From Edwardiiplasma whartonense (GTDB lineage: Bacteria > Bacillota_I > Bacilli_A > Mycoplasmatales > Mycoplasmataceae): a DNA stretch of 64,000 nt. Made by a program: the position numbers and the translations under genes. Under the pieces are notes generated by a model. It was not told the DNA's origin, did no database searches, and worked only from the letters and a program-made list of their open reading frames with translations. The stretch lies in the NCBI RefSeq assembly GCF_023566315.1, contig NZ_JAKNSU010000001.1. One strand, given 5' to 3'. This document shows positions 49,204 to 58,168 of this stretch, in pieces (the first letter of the stretch is position 1; each line of letters opens with the position of its first letter).

Positions 49204-49989
49204 ATACTTTACAAATGGACCCAATCATTTTAAGAAATGAGTTTTTGTTTTAAAAGCAAAATTATAAGCAATTTTATTCTCACTTGCATATTGGCGAGCA
49301 ATTTTAAAATCATCAACATAAGCCAAAAAATTTGTTTTAAGTAAAGTCAAAGTATCATAGGTATAGTTTAATTCAAGAACTTTTTTTAATTGGTTTAAAA
49401 AGTAAACTAAACCAATGATTAATCCACCACTAAATAAAGCAATAATCGTTAATAAAGGGACTTTTCATAAGAATAAGAAGAAATTATCGTGGACCGAATT
49501 GGGATTAATTACAATCATGACAACAAAGAACACGACTTGAAGAAAAAAACACAAACAATATAAAACTATCAAAAGCAAAACTAAATAATTCATAATCAAA
49601 GCATAAATTTTCACCTGACGATTCTTCTTTAATTGTTGGGAAGAAAATCACAAGCGACTCAAAAAGTAGTCAATTTCATAGCCAAGAGAAATAAAGTTTT
49701 GGTGCGAAAGAATGATTTTATGCGAACCTCTTTTTAAGCTTTTACCGATATTTAAAAACTTCGCTTTTGTTAAAATCACTTCATAATCAGTCAATTCTCA
49801 TTGTTGAGCAAAAAAACTAATCATTGCTTGCTTCTCATCACCGCTTATCGTTTCTTTAGTTGAATTAATTTTAAGAACATGATATCGCTGATACGCTTTA
49901 GTAAAAACTAAACAAACAGTAAGATAGATTATTAAACCAAATAAGAGCAAAAGAATAAAGACGAGATTAACTGTTATTCAATAATTCAT
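49201..49989 (-). CDS. Membrane protein, possibly a degenerate YugP-type peptidase
   Basis: A 262-residue protein with an N-terminal membrane helix (about residues 8-27: NLVFILLLLFGLIIYL), a ~100-residue loop and at least two more membrane helices (NYLVLLLIVLYCLCF, LLTIIALFSGGLIIG). The loop (QQWELTDYEVILTK, KRGSHKIILSHQNF) vaguely recalls the LTDHYDP...lrLS part of YugP zinc peptidases. The site where HExxH would be expected reads YEIDYFL, so no zinc site exists. The family call is a guess. Many TGA codons read as Trp. Confidence 0.6.
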
Positions 49990-50045
49990 AAGTTCTCTTT
50001 TCAGTGTTTAATTTTAAACAAAATCACCATCCAATGATTGTCATT

Positions 50046-50762
50046 TTAGTCTAATTTAGCATTATGATACACAGCTTGAACATCTTCTAACTCATCAAGT
50101 TTATCTAAAAGTTGGTTTAGTTGATCTTTGGTTTCTTGATCATTAATCACAACCACCTCGTCTGGTACCATTCTAATTTCAGCTACCAAGTATTCTTTTA
50201 TACCAATTTCATCTAATGCTTGTTTCACTAAGGCAAAACTAGTGAATGGCGCTTTTACTACCACAACATCATCATCTTGACTAACATCTAAAACATCAAC
50301 ATCACGGTCTAACAAATCCATCAAAATCTCTTCTTGGTTTCCCTCAAAACTAAATAAGGCCACATTTTGAAATAAGAAAGAAACTGAACCAGTTGAACCC
50401 AACTTTCCGTGCTTTTTATTGAAGGTATCGCGAATCTCAGCAATGGCACGGTTGACATTACTAGTTAAAGAATCAACAATAATTGCAACTGATCCAGGTC
50501 CATAACCCTCGTAGCGATTCTCCACATAATTCTCCGCATCTCCACCTTCAGCACGTTTGATTGCTCTATTAATAACATCAGTGGGGATTTGATTTGATTT
50601 TGCTTTATCAATTGCAGCTCGCAAAGCCAAATTCGCAGTCACATCAGCTCCTCCTTGTTTAGCTAACATATAAATCTCTTTAGCTGCTCTTCCGTTTGCT
50701 GCTGATTTTTTTGCTGCTGTCTTAGCCATTGAAGCGGCGCGAACTTCGTGTGCTCTTCCCAT
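50046..50762 (-). CDS. yebC: YebC/PmpR family regulator
   Basis: A 238-residue protein of the YebC family, linked to translation of proline-rich stretches and to transcription control. The start MGRAHEVRAASMAKTAAKKS is characteristic, then RYEGYGPGSVAIIVDSLT and NKKHGKLGSTGSVSFLF. No TGA occurs. GGAGG precedes the ATG by 5 bases. A 14-base T run lies in its promoter spacer. Confidence 0.95.
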   Translation of the reverse strand: MGRAHEVRAASMAKTAAKKSAANGRAAKEIYMLAKQGGADVTANLALRAAIDKAKSNQIPTDVINRAIKRAEGGDAENYVENRYEGYGPGSVAIIVDSLTSNVNRAIAEIRDTFNKKHGKLGSTGSVSFLFQNVALFSFEGNQEEILMDLLDRDVDVLDVSQDDDVVVVKAPFTSFALVKQALDEIGIKEYLVAEIRMVPDEVVVINDQETKDQLNQLLDKLDELEDVQAVYHNAKLD

Positions 50763-50800
50763 AATTCCTCCTGTATGTTAAAGTTTTTCAACAAACTAAT

Positions 50801-50828
50801 TTTATAAAAAAAAAAAAAACAAATTAAA
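50801..50828 (-). promoter_or_regulatory. yebC promoter with a T14 spacer tract
   Basis: Minus-strand -10 TATAAA (50801-50806), -35-like TTTAAT (50823-50828), 16-base spacer made almost only of T; the full T run is 14 bases (plus-strand A at 50806-50819). Change in tract length would change spacing. Confidence 0.55.
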
Positions 50829-50845
50829 CTGTGTTCTTCTTGATT

Positions 50846-51475
50846 TTATTTACCACGTAGAGATGGTTCTTTAGCATAAATTGCTTCCATGACATCGTGC
50901 ATTTCTTGGTCAAAGTCATCATTTTCAGCATCAATTAAAGCAAAAGAGAAATCATTTTTATGCTTTTCATAAAAATCTACATAACGTTTATTAAGCTTTT
51001 CTCAATAATCATCATCAACCAACATTTCTGATGCTCTTCCTCGTTTAGCAATTCTTTCCTTAGCCTTTTTAGTTGAAACCTTCAAGTAAATAACAATATC
51101 AAACTTTACCCGTTCATCAGGAATTTTTAAATTTTCTAAGATAACGTTTTCATAAAAGTCATTATAAGTTTTAAAATCAGTATCATTAACGTTTCCTAAA
51201 TCGTGATTGACTTGCATAAAAATCGGATCTTCTAAAATAGTTCGGTCAAAAATAATGTTTTTTAAGTTTTGGGCTTGCTTTAGTTGTTTACTTCTGGCTG
51301 CCAACATGTAGATTTGCATCTTAAAAACTGTGTTTTTTAAGTCTTTGTAGTAGTCGTCAAAATAAGGATTATCATCAATTGGTTCAGGAAAAACTTCGTA
51401 CCCTAATCTTTTACTAATTTCATTAGATACTGTTGATTTACCTGCTCCAACCGTTCCAAAAATTGCGATTCGCAT
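50846..51475 (-). CDS. Deoxynucleoside kinase (dGK/dCK/dAK family)
   Basis: Salvage kinase for deoxynucleosides, important in mollicutes that lack full nucleotide synthesis. The 209-residue protein has the P-loop FGTVGAGKSTVS, the base-binding stretch PEPIDDNPYFDDYYKD, the ERS/DRT-type motif FDRTILEDPIF and a lid RGRASE. TGA gives Trp at residue 158. The exact substrate (dG, dA or dC) cannot be read from sequence alone. Confidence 0.9.
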
Positions 51476-51593
51476 CCTCTAAAACCCCTTTTAATTAGAT
51501 TAATAAATTTATTATATCTTATATAATTTTGTTTCATAATAAAACCGTTTGGATAAGACCTGTTCTTTAACAAGTTTCATTAAGGAAAAACCA

Positions 51594-51622
51594 CAAAAAA
51601 AGGACCTTTTTGATCCTTTTTA
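51594..51622 (-). terminator. Terminator after rluB
   Basis: Stem AAAAAGGA/TCCTTTTT (51596-51603, 51614-51621) followed by further T on the minus strand, 22 bases past the rluB stop. Confidence 0.8.
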
Positions 51623-51643
51623 AAAATGAGATTTTTTTTAAGC

Positions 51644-52408
51644 TTAGGAATCAGTTTTTCGACGCACAGCTTTATAAGTTCCATAAAAACTTCGCACTTC
51701 GTATGGGGTCAAAGAACGGTATTCACCTGGTTTTAATTGGTCAAGTTCAATATTCTCAATTTTAGTTCGCATTAATTTTTTCAAATCAATTTCAGCAGCG
51801 GCAAGCATTTTTTTAACATGATGCTTACGTCCTTCAGCAATGCTTAATTCAATAATTGATTCATTTTTATCAGGATTGTAGTTCACAATGCGAGCTGTTA
51901 AAGCTTTAGTGAAGTAATTATCATCATCAATAGTCACTCCCTTTAAAAGTTGGTTAACTGTTTGTTTACTAGTTTTACCATTAACTAATGCTTGATAAGT
52001 TTTAATAAATTCATATCTAGGGTGCATTACAAAGTTGGCCATTTCACCATCATTAGTAACCAAAATTAATCCAGAAACATCATAATCTAACCTTCCCACA
52101 GGATAAACTCTGGTTGGCACTGCTTTAAAATAATCAGCAATCGTTTTACGGTGTTTGGGATCATACATTGTGGAAACTACATTTCGGGGTTTATAAAAAA
52201 TGAAGTAATACTTTTGGGCTGCAGGTTCAACCAGATGGTTATCAACCATAATTTGGGCATCAACTGAAACTTTAGTTCCTAAATCTTGAACCACTTCTCC
52301 ATTTACTTTTACCCGGTGTTCACTAATTAATTTTTCAGCCTTCCGACGTGAAACATAACCACGATTGGCAATAATTTTTTGAACCCGTTCAATCTGATGA
52401 CTACTCAT
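51644..52408 (-). CDS. rluB: 23S rRNA pseudouridine synthase RluB-like
   Basis: A 254-residue RsuA/RluB-type enzyme. It has an N-terminal S4 domain (VQKIIANRGYVSRRKAEKLI) and the catalytic motif PVGRLDYDVSGLILVTNDG with the essential Asp. AAAGGAG precedes ATG 52408, which overlaps scpB by 8 bases. No TGA occurs. The scpA-scpB-rluB order is the usual Firmicute one. Confidence 0.93.
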   Translation of the reverse strand: MSSHQIERVQKIIANRGYVSRRKAEKLISEHRVKVNGEVVQDLGTKVSVDAQIMVDNHLVEPAAQKYYFIFYKPRNVVSTMYDPKHRKTIADYFKAVPTRVYPVGRLDYDVSGLILVTNDGEMANFVMHPRYEFIKTYQALVNGKTSKQTVNQLLKGVTIDDDNYFTKALTARIVNYNPDKNESIIELSIAEGRKHHVKKMLAAAEIDLKKLMRTKIENIELDQLKPGEYRSLTPYEVRSFYGTYKAVRRKTDS

Positions 52409-53003
52409 TAAGATCTCCTTTAAAAATATTTTGACCAGTCGAATCATTACTAATTAAGGTTTCATCTTCAAGAGATGAGTCATCAAAATTAAGGGATGGT
52501 AAATCAGCTTTTCCGTTGGTCAAATTAAAGATTTTATAAAAATTATCAGTAACTTCATAAAATGCAGAACGATTTATTCTGTCCCTAGCAACCACTTTAA
52601 TTAAGTGTTTTTCTTTTAAGCGTTGAACTTGATAAGTAGAATCACTTTTGCGCACTAAGTCAATTTCATGACGAGAAATTGGCCCATCATAAGCAATAAT
52701 TGAAAGCACTTCAATTGCAGCAGGAGTAAGTCTATGAGGTTGGTCGATAGTTTTTAATCTCGCTAGATAATTATTATACTTCGATTTTGTTTGTAAACGG
52801 TATTTATTCTGATTAAATTTTTGAATTGAGAAAATCGACGCTTCGTCTTGATTGTATTTATCTTCTAATGCTTTAATCGTTTTTTTGATTACTGAGGGTT
52901 TTTCCTCACTTAAAACTTGAGCAATTTGACCCAATTCAATCCCGTCATCACCACTAATAAAAAGCAAACCTTCAATAATTGCTTGTAGTTCTTGATTATT
53001 CAT
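52401..53003 (-). CDS. scpB: Segregation and condensation protein B
   Basis: Kleisin-associated winged-helix protein of the SMC condensin. The 200-residue protein begins MNNQELQAIIEGLLFISGDD and has TPAAIEVLSIIAYDGPISR typical of ScpB. ATG 53003 has GGAGG 9 bases upstream. It overlaps scpA (8 bases) and rluB (8 bases), so the three are coupled. Confidence 0.95.
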   Translation of the reverse strand: MNNQELQAIIEGLLFISGDDGIELGQIAQVLSEEKPSVIKKTIKALEDKYNQDEASIFSIQKFNQNKYRLQTKSKYNNYLARLKTIDQPHRLTPAAIEVLSIIAYDGPISRHEIDLVRKSDSTYQVQRLKEKHLIKVVARDRINRSAFYEVTDNFYKIFNLTNGKADLPSLNFDDSSLEDETLISNDSTGQNIFKGDLNE

Positions 53004-53838
53004 AATTCTCAACCTCCAGCCCGTTCAATTGATCGGGATTTTCTAATGCATATTTGGTAAAACGTAAGTATAAATCAGTTTGTTCTTGATTTTGACGAAC
53101 GCTCACAATCTGATATTTTACTAAATCCAAGGTTGCGAGAAAAACTGAAATTAAATTAGTTAAATTTATCATTTCAAAACTTAGTAAATCAAACATCGAC
53201 CACTCTTCCAAGCGACGGGTTTGCATTTTTTCTAAAATCAAATCACTAACTTGACGAGGAGAAAGGAGGTTAGTTTCAATCAAATGGTACTCTTCTTCAT
53301 CAATATTGATATCCTCATCACTAAACGTTAGAACATTTTTTTGATATTTTTGAGCAACACGAGCATAAACCTTACTTAGAGTTTCTAAATTAAATGATAA
53401 AAATTCATCAGCATCAAGTTCTTGGGATGATTGAGCAAAGTCAAACTGGTATTTTCGTTGACTTTTTTTAGGCGAACGAGTGGTGAAATAGTCTTCTTGA
53501 GCACGAGTGAAAAAATCACTAACTGTCCGAAATTGTTCATAACGAGATAATTGCTCAACAAAATCTTCATAAGAATAATCATTTTGATCAGACACCAAGG
53601 TTTCTTGAGGAATTAACAATCGTGATTTCATTTCAATCAAAGTCGCTGCCATCAATAAATATTCAGAAGCAATCTCGATGTCTAATTCTTGCTGGTGATT
53701 TAAATAATCTAAATACTGATGAGTTAATTCAATTAAATTTAACTCTAAAATGTTTAGTTTCTTTTCACGGACCAAATTTAATAATAAATCTAAAGGTCCA
53801 GAAAAGTTACTAATCTGCACTTCTTCTCAACGTTGCAC
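52996..53838 (-). CDS. scpA: Segregation and condensation protein A
   Basis: Kleisin subunit of the SMC complex. The 280-residue protein has the N-terminal ISNFSGPLDLLLNLVREKK and YLLMAATLIEMKSRLLIP motifs, and a C-terminal winged helix. I place the start at GTG 53838 (MQRWEEVQISNF, Trp from TGA) because AGGAG lies about 10 bases upstream and the family has several residues before the FxGPLDLL motif; GTG 53820 is the alternative. Confidence 0.93.
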
Positions 53839-54010
53839 GAACTTAATGCTCCTTTTAAGGTGGCCAAACCTTAATTTCTCTAACTCTTGTTGGTTTAATA
53901 TTGATACTTTAATTTTAATCACAAAAATTAATTAATAGTATTATTTTGAAATTATTATTTTCTAACTTCTTTTCCATTCATCCAGTTTCTTTAATTATAG
54001 TTAAATCAAA

Positions 54011-54040
54011 GAAAAAAGAGCAGACTTTTTTATGCTCTTT
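54011..54040 (-). terminator. Terminator after guaB
   Basis: Stem AAAGAGCA/TGCTCTTT (54015-54022, 54033-54040) and a T run on the minus strand, immediately past the guaB stop. Confidence 0.88.
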
Positions 54041-54042
54041 GT

Positions 54043-55176
54043 TTACTTTCTATAGTTTGGTGCTTGTTTAAACATTCTTACATCGTGAGGATGTGACTCA
54101 ACCAACCCTGCATTAGTAATCTTCACAAAACGGGCTTGGGTGCGCAATTGGTCAATATTGTGTGATCCAGTATAACCCATCCCTGAACGTAATCCTCCCA
54201 TAATTTGAAAGATAACTTCACTTACTAAACCTTTATATTCCACAATTGATTCAATTCCTTCAGGGACAAGTTTTTGATTTCCTTTTTGAAAATAACGGTC
54301 ACTTGACCCACGGTTCATCGCTGCAAGTGATCCCATTCCCACATAAGTCTTATAAAGTTTTCCATCAAGTTCGATGCTTTCTCCTGGCGCTTCTTTAGTT
54401 CCTGCCAATAAGCTTCCAAGCATCACGACGTTCGCTCCAGCTCCCAAAGCTTTGACTACATCACCTGAATACTTGATTCCACCATCAGCAATAAAAGGAA
54501 TGTTGTGAGTTTGACAATAATCATAAACTTCCATAATTGCTGAAATTTGGGGTACTCCAACTCCTGAAACTACCCTAGTAGTACAAATACTTCCTGGTCC
54601 AATTCCAACTTTAACACAATTAGCTCCTGCTTCAACCAAGTCTTGAGCTGCTTGTTTGGTAGCGATATTTCCTGCAATAATATCTAAATCAGGATAAATT
54701 TCACGAATTGATCGAACTGTTTTTAAAATTCCATCAGAATGACCATGCGCAGAGTCAACCACAATAAAATTGACTTTTGCCTTCACCAAAGCCTCTACTC
54801 GTTTTAAAGTGTCCTCACCAGTGGAAACCGCCGCTCCAACAACCAAGCTCCCCTCCTGATCAATTGCTGCAGTTTGACTATCAGTTTTCCGAACCTTAAT
54901 TTTTTTAACCTTGCTCACTTCTAAAGCTTGTTGGTCAGGGGTCAGATTTTTATGAATAACTCCTGCTCCTCCCAGAATTGCCATTTCTTTAGCCATTTCA
55001 CTTTCAGTTACAGTATCCATCGCTGCTGAAAGAACAGGAATATTTAGTTGAATGTTTTTAGTTAAAGTTGTCTTTAAAGAAACATCACCAGGGAGGATGT
55101 CGCTTTTTGCAGGAACTAATAAAACATCATCAAAAGTAATTCCTTCACTTATAATTTTTTCTTCAATTGCACTCAT
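54043..55176 (-). CDS. guaB: IMP dehydrogenase without CBS domains
   Basis: Oxidises IMP to XMP, the committed step to GMP. The 377-residue protein is ~110 residues shorter than the usual ~488: the barrel runs from VIHKNLTPDQQALEVSKVKK straight to VGAAVSTGEDTL, so the CBS (Bateman) pair is missing. The catalytic loop GPGSICTTRVVSG with its Cys, the phosphate site IADGGIKYSGDVVKALGAGA and the flap (RGSSDRYFQKG) are intact. ATG 55176 has GGGAG 7 bases upstream. It follows guaA by 4 bases: a GMP-synthesis operon. Confidence 0.95.
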   Translation of the reverse strand: MSAIEEKIISEGITFDDVLLVPAKSDILPGDVSLKTTLTKNIQLNIPVLSAAMDTVTESEMAKEMAILGGAGVIHKNLTPDQQALEVSKVKKIKVRKTDSQTAAIDQEGSLVVGAAVSTGEDTLKRVEALVKAKVNFIVVDSAHGHSDGILKTVRSIREIYPDLDIIAGNIATKQAAQDLVEAGANCVKVGIGPGSICTTRVVSGVGVPQISAIMEVYDYCQTHNIPFIADGGIKYSGDVVKALGAGANVVMLGSLLAGTKEAPGESIELDGKLYKTYVGMGSLAAMNRGSSDRYFQKGNQKLVPEGIESIVEYKGLVSEVIFQIMGGLRSGMGYTGSHNIDQLRTQARFVKITNAGLVESHPHDVRMFKQAPNYRK

Positions 55177-55180
55177 TATT

Positions 55181-56722
55181 CTACTCCCATTCAATTGTTC
55201 CTGGGGGTTTTGAGGTAATATCATAAACTACCCGGTTAACCCCATCAACTTCGTTAATAATCCTTGTAGTAACCTTTTCTAAAAACTCTCAATCAAAATG
55301 ACTAATTGTTGCGGTCATAAAATCAACACTTTGGACACTTCTTAAAGCACAAACATAGTCATAAGTCCGGTTATCTCCCATAACTCCAACAGTTTTTACT
55401 GGAAGCAAAGTGGCAAAAGATTGCGAAGCTTGGTGATATAAATCGTGCTCAACCATCATTGATAAAAAGATATCATCAACTAATCTTAAAATATCACACT
55501 TCTCTTTGGTAACTTCACCAATTACTCGAATTCCTAATCCTGGTCCAGGGAAAGGATGACGATAAATCATTGATTCAGGTAGCCCGAGTTCAACCCCAAC
55601 TTTACGAACCTCATCTTTAAATAAAGTACGTAACGGTTCAAGAAGTTTAAAATTTAAATCATCAGGTAAACCTCCCACGTTGTGATGAGATTTAATTACT
55701 TTTGAAGTCCCACTAATCGTTGAGGATTCAATTACATCAGGATAAATTGTTCCTTGAGCTAAAAAGTGGGCGTGTTGAAGTTTGGCTGCTTGATCACTGA
55801 AAATATCAGTAAACACTTTACCAATAATTTTTCGCTTGGTTTCTGGTTCTTCAACCCCTTTCAAGGCTTGATAAAACTGGTCAGCAGCATCAACTTTAAT
55901 AATTTTCATCATAAAGTTTTGCTCATAAGCATGCATCACTTTTTCACTTTCATTTAAGCGCAATAACCCTGTATCTACAAAAATACAAGTCAACTGGTCA
56001 CCAATCGCTTTACTGATTAGCGCTGCTGCAACTGAAGAATCAACTCCTCCGCTTAAACCAAGAATAACTTCTTGATCACGTACCAATGTTCTAATTTCTT
56101 CAACTTTAGCACTAATAAACTCACTCATAAACCAATCTTGAGTAGAGTTACAAATCAAAAACAAGAAGTTCTTAATAATTTGCTCCCCATACAAGGTGTG
56201 AGTCACTTCAGCATGAAACTGAATTCCATAAATTTCCTTGCTGTGATGTTTAATTGCGGCAATCGAATGTTCTGAAGTTGCTAGTTTCTCAAAAGTATCA
56301 GGCATTTTAGTAATATGATCAGCATGACTCATTCATACATCCTGATTATCTGGTACATCAGTAAAAAGTTTAGTTGGGTGCAGAATTTTTAACTTTGCCT
56401 GACCAAATTCTTGTTTTGAAGCACGTTCTACACTCCCGTGATAAAGATGGGTAATTAATTGGAGACCATAACAAACCCCAAAGATTGGTAAACCACTATC
56501 AAAAATGGCAGGATCAACCAAATAAGCATCGGCATCATAAATCGACGCTGGTCCTCCAGAAAGCACAATTCCCTTTAGATCAGGATATTGTTGGTGCATT
56601 TCTAATCAAGTTAACCTATGGTTGACAACTTCTGCATAAACATGCAAATCCCGGATTCTTCGTGCCAGTAATTGGGTATACTGACTCCCATAATCTAAAA
56701 TGATGATTTGTGTTTGTTTCAT
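55181..56722 (-). CDS. guaA: GMP synthase (glutamine-hydrolysing)
   Basis: Converts XMP to GMP with glutamine and ATP. The 513-residue protein has the class I glutaminase domain (ILDYGSQYTQLLARRIRD, nucleophile Cys in FGVCYGLQLI, His/Glu in GIQFHAEVTHT), the PP-loop ATP site LGLSGGVDSSVAA and the dimer domain ending PPGTIEWE. TGA codons for Trp at several points. ATG 56722 follows GGGAG. A promoter and a terminator-like hairpin in the leader suggest attenuation control of guaA-guaB. Confidence 0.97.
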
Positions 56723-56739
56723 TTTTCTCCCGTTATTTT

Positions 56740-56780
56740 AAAAAAGGTATAAAGCATCCCTCTCATCTGATACTTTATAC
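56740..56780 (-). promoter_or_regulatory. Terminator-like hairpin in the guaA leader (candidate attenuator)
   Basis: Between the guaA promoter and its ribosome binding site, GTATAAAG (minus) pairs with CTTTATAC (56773-56780 with 56747-56754) around an 18-base loop, followed by six T. The layout is that of an intrinsic terminator before the start codon. I do not recognise the purine riboswitch core (TATAAT...GTTTCTACC), so the sensor is unknown. Confidence 0.65.
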
Positions 56781-56812
56781 ACTAGGTTTTGTCATCTTTT
56801 TTAATTGTACTA

Positions 56813-56841
56813 ATTATAGTTTTTTCAAAAACTAAAGTCAA
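56813..56841 (-). promoter_or_regulatory. Promoter of guaA-guaB
   Basis: Minus-strand -35 TTGACT (56836-56841), 17-base spacer, -10 TATAAT (56813-56818). The predicted leader is ~85 bases. Confidence 0.85.
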
Positions 56842-56856
56842 GATAACTCTTAGAAA

Positions 56857-56889
56857 ACAAAAAATACTCGTTTTCACAAGTATTTTTTT
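56857..56889 (-). terminator. Terminator after the Thr/Ser-rich membrane protein
   Basis: A 10-bp stem (AAAAAATACT at 56859-56868, AGTATTTTTT at 56879-56888) with a 10-base loop and T-rich flanks, 18 bases past the stop at 56907. Confidence 0.85.
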
Positions 56890-56906
56890 CTTCGATGTTT
56901 ATCAAA

Positions 56907-57392
56907 CTAGTTTTTAGGACTACTGGTTGTTGCTGAAGAACTAGTAGTTTGTCGACTAGTACTTGCGGGTTTAGCAGTTGAAGTTGTCTTTGAAGCAGTT
57001 GTTGAACTTGAAGTACCAGCACTACTGGTTGTTGAGGTAGATCCACTTTGAGTGGGTTGTGAACTAGGTCCAGTTGCTCCAGGAGTTGTGGTGTTAGTTG
57101 AATCCTTGTAGATCATTTTAGTTAACATTACTGGAATTGAATCTTCTTCTTTTAATCAGAAGTAAATATTTGCTAATAAACCAATTAAAGTCATGAAACA
57201 AACCAAAGTTAAAAGTCCAAAAACAGCACGTTCACCTTTTGGCTTTCCTTGAAACCCTTCAGTTTTGAAAAGCTTTTGTCCTAATGGTTCTTTGTTTAAA
57301 ATTCAAAAGACAAGGTTAACAAACGGAATAACAATCGCTCAGTTAACTAAAGAAGCTAAAAATCTTCGTAGTTTAATATTTGTATTTTGCAC
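56907..57392 (-). CDS. Membrane protein with Thr/Ser-rich C-terminal tail
   Basis: A 161-residue protein starting at GTG 57392, with AGGAG 8 bases upstream. Two membrane segments (about residues 10-30, FLASLVNWAIVIPFVNLVFW; and ~60-80, LLTLVCFMTLIGLLANIYF) flank a basic loop (GFQGKPKGERA). The last ~60 residues are almost only Thr, Ser, Ala, Pro and Gly (TNTTTPGATGPSSQPTQSG). Such tails are often surface-exposed stalks. Which side it faces is unknown, as is the function. TGA codons read as Trp. Confidence 0.75.
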
Positions 57393-57484
57393 AAGATAAT
57401 CTCCTATCTATAAAATTTTGTGTACATAGAAATTATACACACTAATATATAGTTGTATTATAACACAATGAAGAAATAAAAGAA

Positions 57485-58168
57485 TTATTTTGTTATTGAG
57501 GCGCTTTTTAAAAAAACTTGAAACCCTAAAGTTTGAAATTTTAATCGACGCAAAATTAGATCAACTGATGTTTGATAATAATCATTCACAACCGTTTGGT
57601 TAATTTCATTCACCATTTGGGGATTGGTTTGAAAAGTGGTCAAACTTGCAGTTAATGATAAAATCTCATTTTGTCCTCAAGTGATATTTTTTTGAGCTTG
57701 TTGATAATCTTTCTCACTTATCTGGTTGTTATCAGTTATTTTAAAAACTAACTGGTCTTTATAATCCCCATTAAGATCCATTTGTTGATACAACTCCTTG
57801 AACATCGTCGATTTTAGTGTATCAATTAAAACCGTCTTCCAGTTAGCAATAGGTAAACTAATTTGACTTAGGAAAACCAAATCAGACTGGGTAATATTGT
57901 GACGATGATTAACTCCTGCACAAATTTTTAAAAACATTAACAAATCTTCATAATAATCAGTTGGATCAAAGTTATTCTTTTTAAAAAGATACTTTAAAAA
58001 TTCAATCCCGACCCTTTGATCATCTACACTAGTCAGATCAAGTGGTTGTGGTTGATCAACAATCATTTGTTGCAATCTAGCTTGTACATCAGCATCAATC
58101 AACTTAAAGGTTTTATTATTAGTCATTAAATCAGTTAATTGCTCTTGATTAATGGTTTCTAAATTCAT
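57485..58168 (-). CDS. Hypothetical protein, 227 residues
   Basis: A soluble, mainly helical protein. ATG 58168 (MNLETINQEQLTDL) is chosen because GGAG lies 9 bases upstream; ATG 58183 is the alternative. It overlaps the end of the MFS-like gene by 20 bases, so translation is coupled. Clusters such as VDDQRVGIEFLKYLFKKNNF are visible, and TGA gives Trp near residue 164. No family recognised; perhaps an accessory factor of the transporter, by position only. Confidence 0.65.

Noticed and set aside
56740..56815. Guanine riboswitch ahead of guaA
   Set aside because: The conserved TATAA, GATATGG and GTTTCTACC elements are not present; only the terminator-like hairpin is supported.
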